From assembly GCA_964651495.1 (NCBI GenBank), contig CAZYWP010000034.1, forward strand, positions 1 through 25,142: 25,142 nt of DNA, in the 5' to 3' direction. Made by a program: the position numbers and the translations under genes. Source of the stretch: CAZNVB01 sp964651495. Its GTDB lineage: Bacteria; Acidobacteriota; Aminicenantia; Aminicenantales; UBA8522. Below the pieces are notes generated by a model. The model saw nothing but the letters and a program-made list of their open reading frames with translations, had not been told where the DNA came from and did no database searches. Shown one piece after another: positions 23,462 through 25,142 of the stretch (position 1 is its first letter; every line of letters begins with the position of its first letter).

Positions 23462-24736
23462 ATGCTGAATCTTTGGACAGCTCGAATGATCACCACTCAG
23501 ATAGCCCGCTTGCGCCGCCAGGTCGACTTCAGGCAGACGTTTTCCTCGCTCCGCCACCGCAACTACCGCCTCTGGTTCTGGGGGCAGCTTGTTTCGCTGT
23601 TCGGGACCTGGATGCAGGTTACGGCCCAGGGATTTCTGGTTTACGAGCTCACCGGGTCTCCGGCCTACCTGGGATACGTCGGGTTTGCGGCGGGCCTGCC
23701 CTCTTGGGTCTTCATGCCCTATGGCGGCGTCATCGCCGACCGGGTGCGCCGGCGGACCCTGCTCATCCTGACTCAGTCCGCGATGATGATCCTGGCCTTA
23801 GGGCTGGCCGTCCTTACCTTCGCCGGCCTGGTGCGGCCCTGGCATCTTATCCTCATGGCTTTCCTGCTCGGGATTGTCAACGCCTTTGACGCCCCGGCGC
23901 GGCATGCCTTTATCCCCGAGATGGTCGGCCGGGAGGACCTGACCAACGCCATCGCCCTCAATTCCACGATCTTCAATTCGGCTACGGCGGTCGGTCCGGC
24001 GGTCGCCGGGATCACCTACGCTTTTTTCGGCCCGGGTTGGTGCTTCGTCATCAACGCCGTGTCCTTCATCGCCGTCCTCGTAGCGTTGGGGCTGATGAAG
24101 TTGGCCGCGGAGGCCCGGCCGGCGATCTCTTCCACACCCCTCGAGGACTTGAAAGAGGGATTCCGGTATGTCCTCACCCATCCGATGATCCGGGCGCTGA
24201 TCAGCCTCGTCCTGATGACCAGTCTTTTCGGCGTCTCCTTCGCCGTCCTGCTTCCGGCCTGGGCGGTCAAGATCCTGCACGGGGACGCCACGACCAACGG
24301 GTGGCTCCAATCGGCCCGCGGCGTCGGCGCACTTGTCGGCGCCCTGGCTATCGCCTCCCTCGGCCGGTTCGATTTCCGGGGAAGGTTGCTCCTGTTCGGG
24401 TCTTTTTCCTTCCCCCTCTTAATCCTGGCCTTTGCTTTTATGAACAGGCTGCCGCTCGCCCTGCTGGCGCTCGTCGGGAGTGGGGTCGCCGTCATCTTCA
24501 TCTTCAACCTGGCCAACGCCCTTGTCCAGACATTGGTCAAGGACTCGCTGAGGGGGAGGGTCATGGGCATCTACAGCCTGACCTTTTTCGGTTTTCTGCC
24601 GGTGGGAGCACTATGGATTGGGACGGTGGCGGAGCATTTTGGGGAGCGGACGGCGGTGTTGACCAACGCGGTGGTCATGCTTTTTTCCGCTATTTTGATC
24701 GCTATCTTGGTCCCTAAACTGCGCCGGCTCGAATAA
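23462..24736 (+). CDS. MFS transporter of the EntS/MFS_3 exporter type
   Basis: This 424-residue protein has about twelve transmembrane helices and belongs to the major facilitator branch that includes the enterobactin exporter EntS. The N-terminal part has LRHRNYRLWFWGQLVSLFGTWM (30-51), the conserved loop GGVIADRVRRRTLLI (loop 2-3, motif A-like), and FDAPARHAFIPEMVGREDLTNAIALNS, a hallmark of this branch. The second half carries DSLRGRVMGIYSLTFFG. Substrates in the family range from siderophores to small drugs, so the cargo is unknown. The ATG at 23462 follows GAGGTACA. Only 28 bp separate it from the beta-lactamase-like gene, so they may share a transcript. Confidence 0.9.
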   Translation: MLNLWTARMITTQIARLRRQVDFRQTFSSLRHRNYRLWFWGQLVSLFGTWMQVTAQGFLVYELTGSPAYLGYVGFAAGLPSWVFMPYGGVIADRVRRRTLLILTQSAMMILALGLAVLTFAGLVRPWHLILMAFLLGIVNAFDAPARHAFIPEMVGREDLTNAIALNSTIFNSATAVGPAVAGITYAFFGPGWCFVINAVSFIAVLVALGLMKLAAEARPAISSTPLEDLKEGFRYVLTHPMIRALISLVLMTSLFGVSFAVLLPAWAVKILHGDATTNGWLQSARGVGALVGALAIASLGRFDFRGRLLLFGSFSFPLLILAFAFMNRLPLALLALVGSGVAVIFIFNLANALVQTLVKDSLRGRVMGIYSLTFFGFLPVGALWIGTVAEHFGERTAVLTNAVVMLFSAILIAILVPKLRRLE

Positions 24737-24764
24737 AATGCGGCTGACGGGAAAGGATGGTCTC

Positions 24765-25142
24765 ATGAAAGTAAAGATTCCCTTGTTTCAGGTCCTATCT
24801 GTCTGCTTATCGATTTCCGTTCTCACAGCGATGACTTCCGGCGGCGATATGGCGAGCTTGAAAAAGTCGCTCGAGTCAGAGATCAGGGCTGCGGGCGTCG
24901 AGGTCAGCCTGGCCTTCCAGGACCTCGAGACGGGAGAGACCGTGCTCATCAGGGAAACGGACATGGTCCATGCGGCCAGCACGATGAAAGTCGCGGTCAT
25001 GATCGAGGTCTTCAAACAGGCCGGCGAAGGGAAATTCAGCCTCGACGACCGGCTCATCGTCAAGAATGAGTTCCGCAGCCTGGCCGACGGCAGCCTGTTC
25101 TCCCTCCGAAAAGACGATGATTCGGACCCTGGGATCTATGAT
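24765..25142 (+). CDS. Class A beta-lactamase-like serine hydrolase (3' end outside window)
   Basis: The first 126 codons are present. The start is ATG 24765 with AAGGA 24753-24757 upstream; an in-frame ATG at 24738 is less likely because it lacks a ribosome site and would lengthen the signal peptide. Residues 1-27 form a signal peptide (PLFQVLSVCLSISVLTA). The mature part begins SLKKSLESEIRAAGVEVSLAFQDLETGETV, the usual start of class A/PBP-like hydrolases. The catalytic tetrad STMK (Ser72, Lys75) follows in HAASTMKVAVMIEVFKQ. The later SDN and KTG motifs lie outside the window, so it may be a beta-lactamase, a D,D-peptidase-like protein or another serine hydrolase. The frame was translated directly from the bases and is open to the edge. 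Confidence 0.85.
   Translation, partial: MKVKIPLFQVLSVCLSISVLTAMTSGGDMASLKKSLESEIRAAGVEVSLAFQDLETGETVLIRETDMVHAASTMKVAVMIEVFKQAGEGKFSLDDRLIVKNEFRSLADGSLFSLRKDDDSDPGIYD

Overview
The window is GC-rich and gene-dense, from a Gram-negative (diderm) bacterium. The evidence is a BamA, a Skp/OmpH chaperone, LolC/D-type lipoprotein export genes and the lipid A enzymes LpxA and LpxI. The mix of repeated MacB-type permeases, a LonB-like AAA protease, a DPM1-like glycosyltransferase and LolA-like periplasmic proteins reminds me of Acidobacteria-related candidate phyla, such as Aminicenantes. That placement is an impression from gene content, not from a search.

Layout. (1) 1-1163: the 3' part of an AlaX-type tRNA-editing protein, then 181 bp of nested repeats and hairpins (1164-1344) between convergent genes. 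(2) 1345-3824, minus strand: two MacB-type permeases with no ATPase beside them. (3) 3896-5268, plus strand: a good promoter, a small outer-membrane beta-barrel protein and an RsuA/RluB-type pseudouridine synthase. (4) 5409-11051, minus strand: a large Lon-like ATP-dependent protease followed by a compact glycan cassette of glycosyltransferase, cupin, DegT aminotransferase and SAM methyltransferase. (5) 11295-22478, plus strand: twelve tightly packed genes. They are enoyl-CoA hydratase, ribH, nusB, lysS, lolC/E-type permease, lolD, bamA, skp/ompH, fabZ, lpxA, lpxI and a Gfo/Idh/MocA oxidoreductase. (6) 22536-23267, minus strand: a secreted LolA-fold-like protein. (7) 23462 to the end, plus strand: an MFS exporter and the 5' part of a class A beta-lactamase-like serine hydrolase that runs off the window.

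The biological core is block 5. Housekeeping genes (riboflavin, transcription antitermination, lysyl-tRNA) lead into an envelope-building set: lipoprotein release (LolC/LolD), outer-membrane protein insertion (BamA with Skp), and lipid A precursor synthesis (FabZ supplies the acyl pool, LpxA makes the first acylation, LpxI cleaves UDP-diacylglucosamine). lpxD is missing from its usual place between skp and fabZ. The oxidoreductase after lpxI raises the possibility of an amino-sugar (GlcNAc3N-type) lipid A variant.

No tRNA, rRNA, CRISPR array, insertion sequence or prophage was seen. No gap without a gene exceeds 300 bp; the longest is 11052-11294 (243 bp). I did not find a clearly new multi-gene system. 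The least explained elements are the repeat-hairpin block at 1164-1345, the TTACCGG triplet upstream of the MFS gene, the Gly/Tyr repeat loop in BamA, and the LpxA active-site substitution next to a sugar dehydrogenase.
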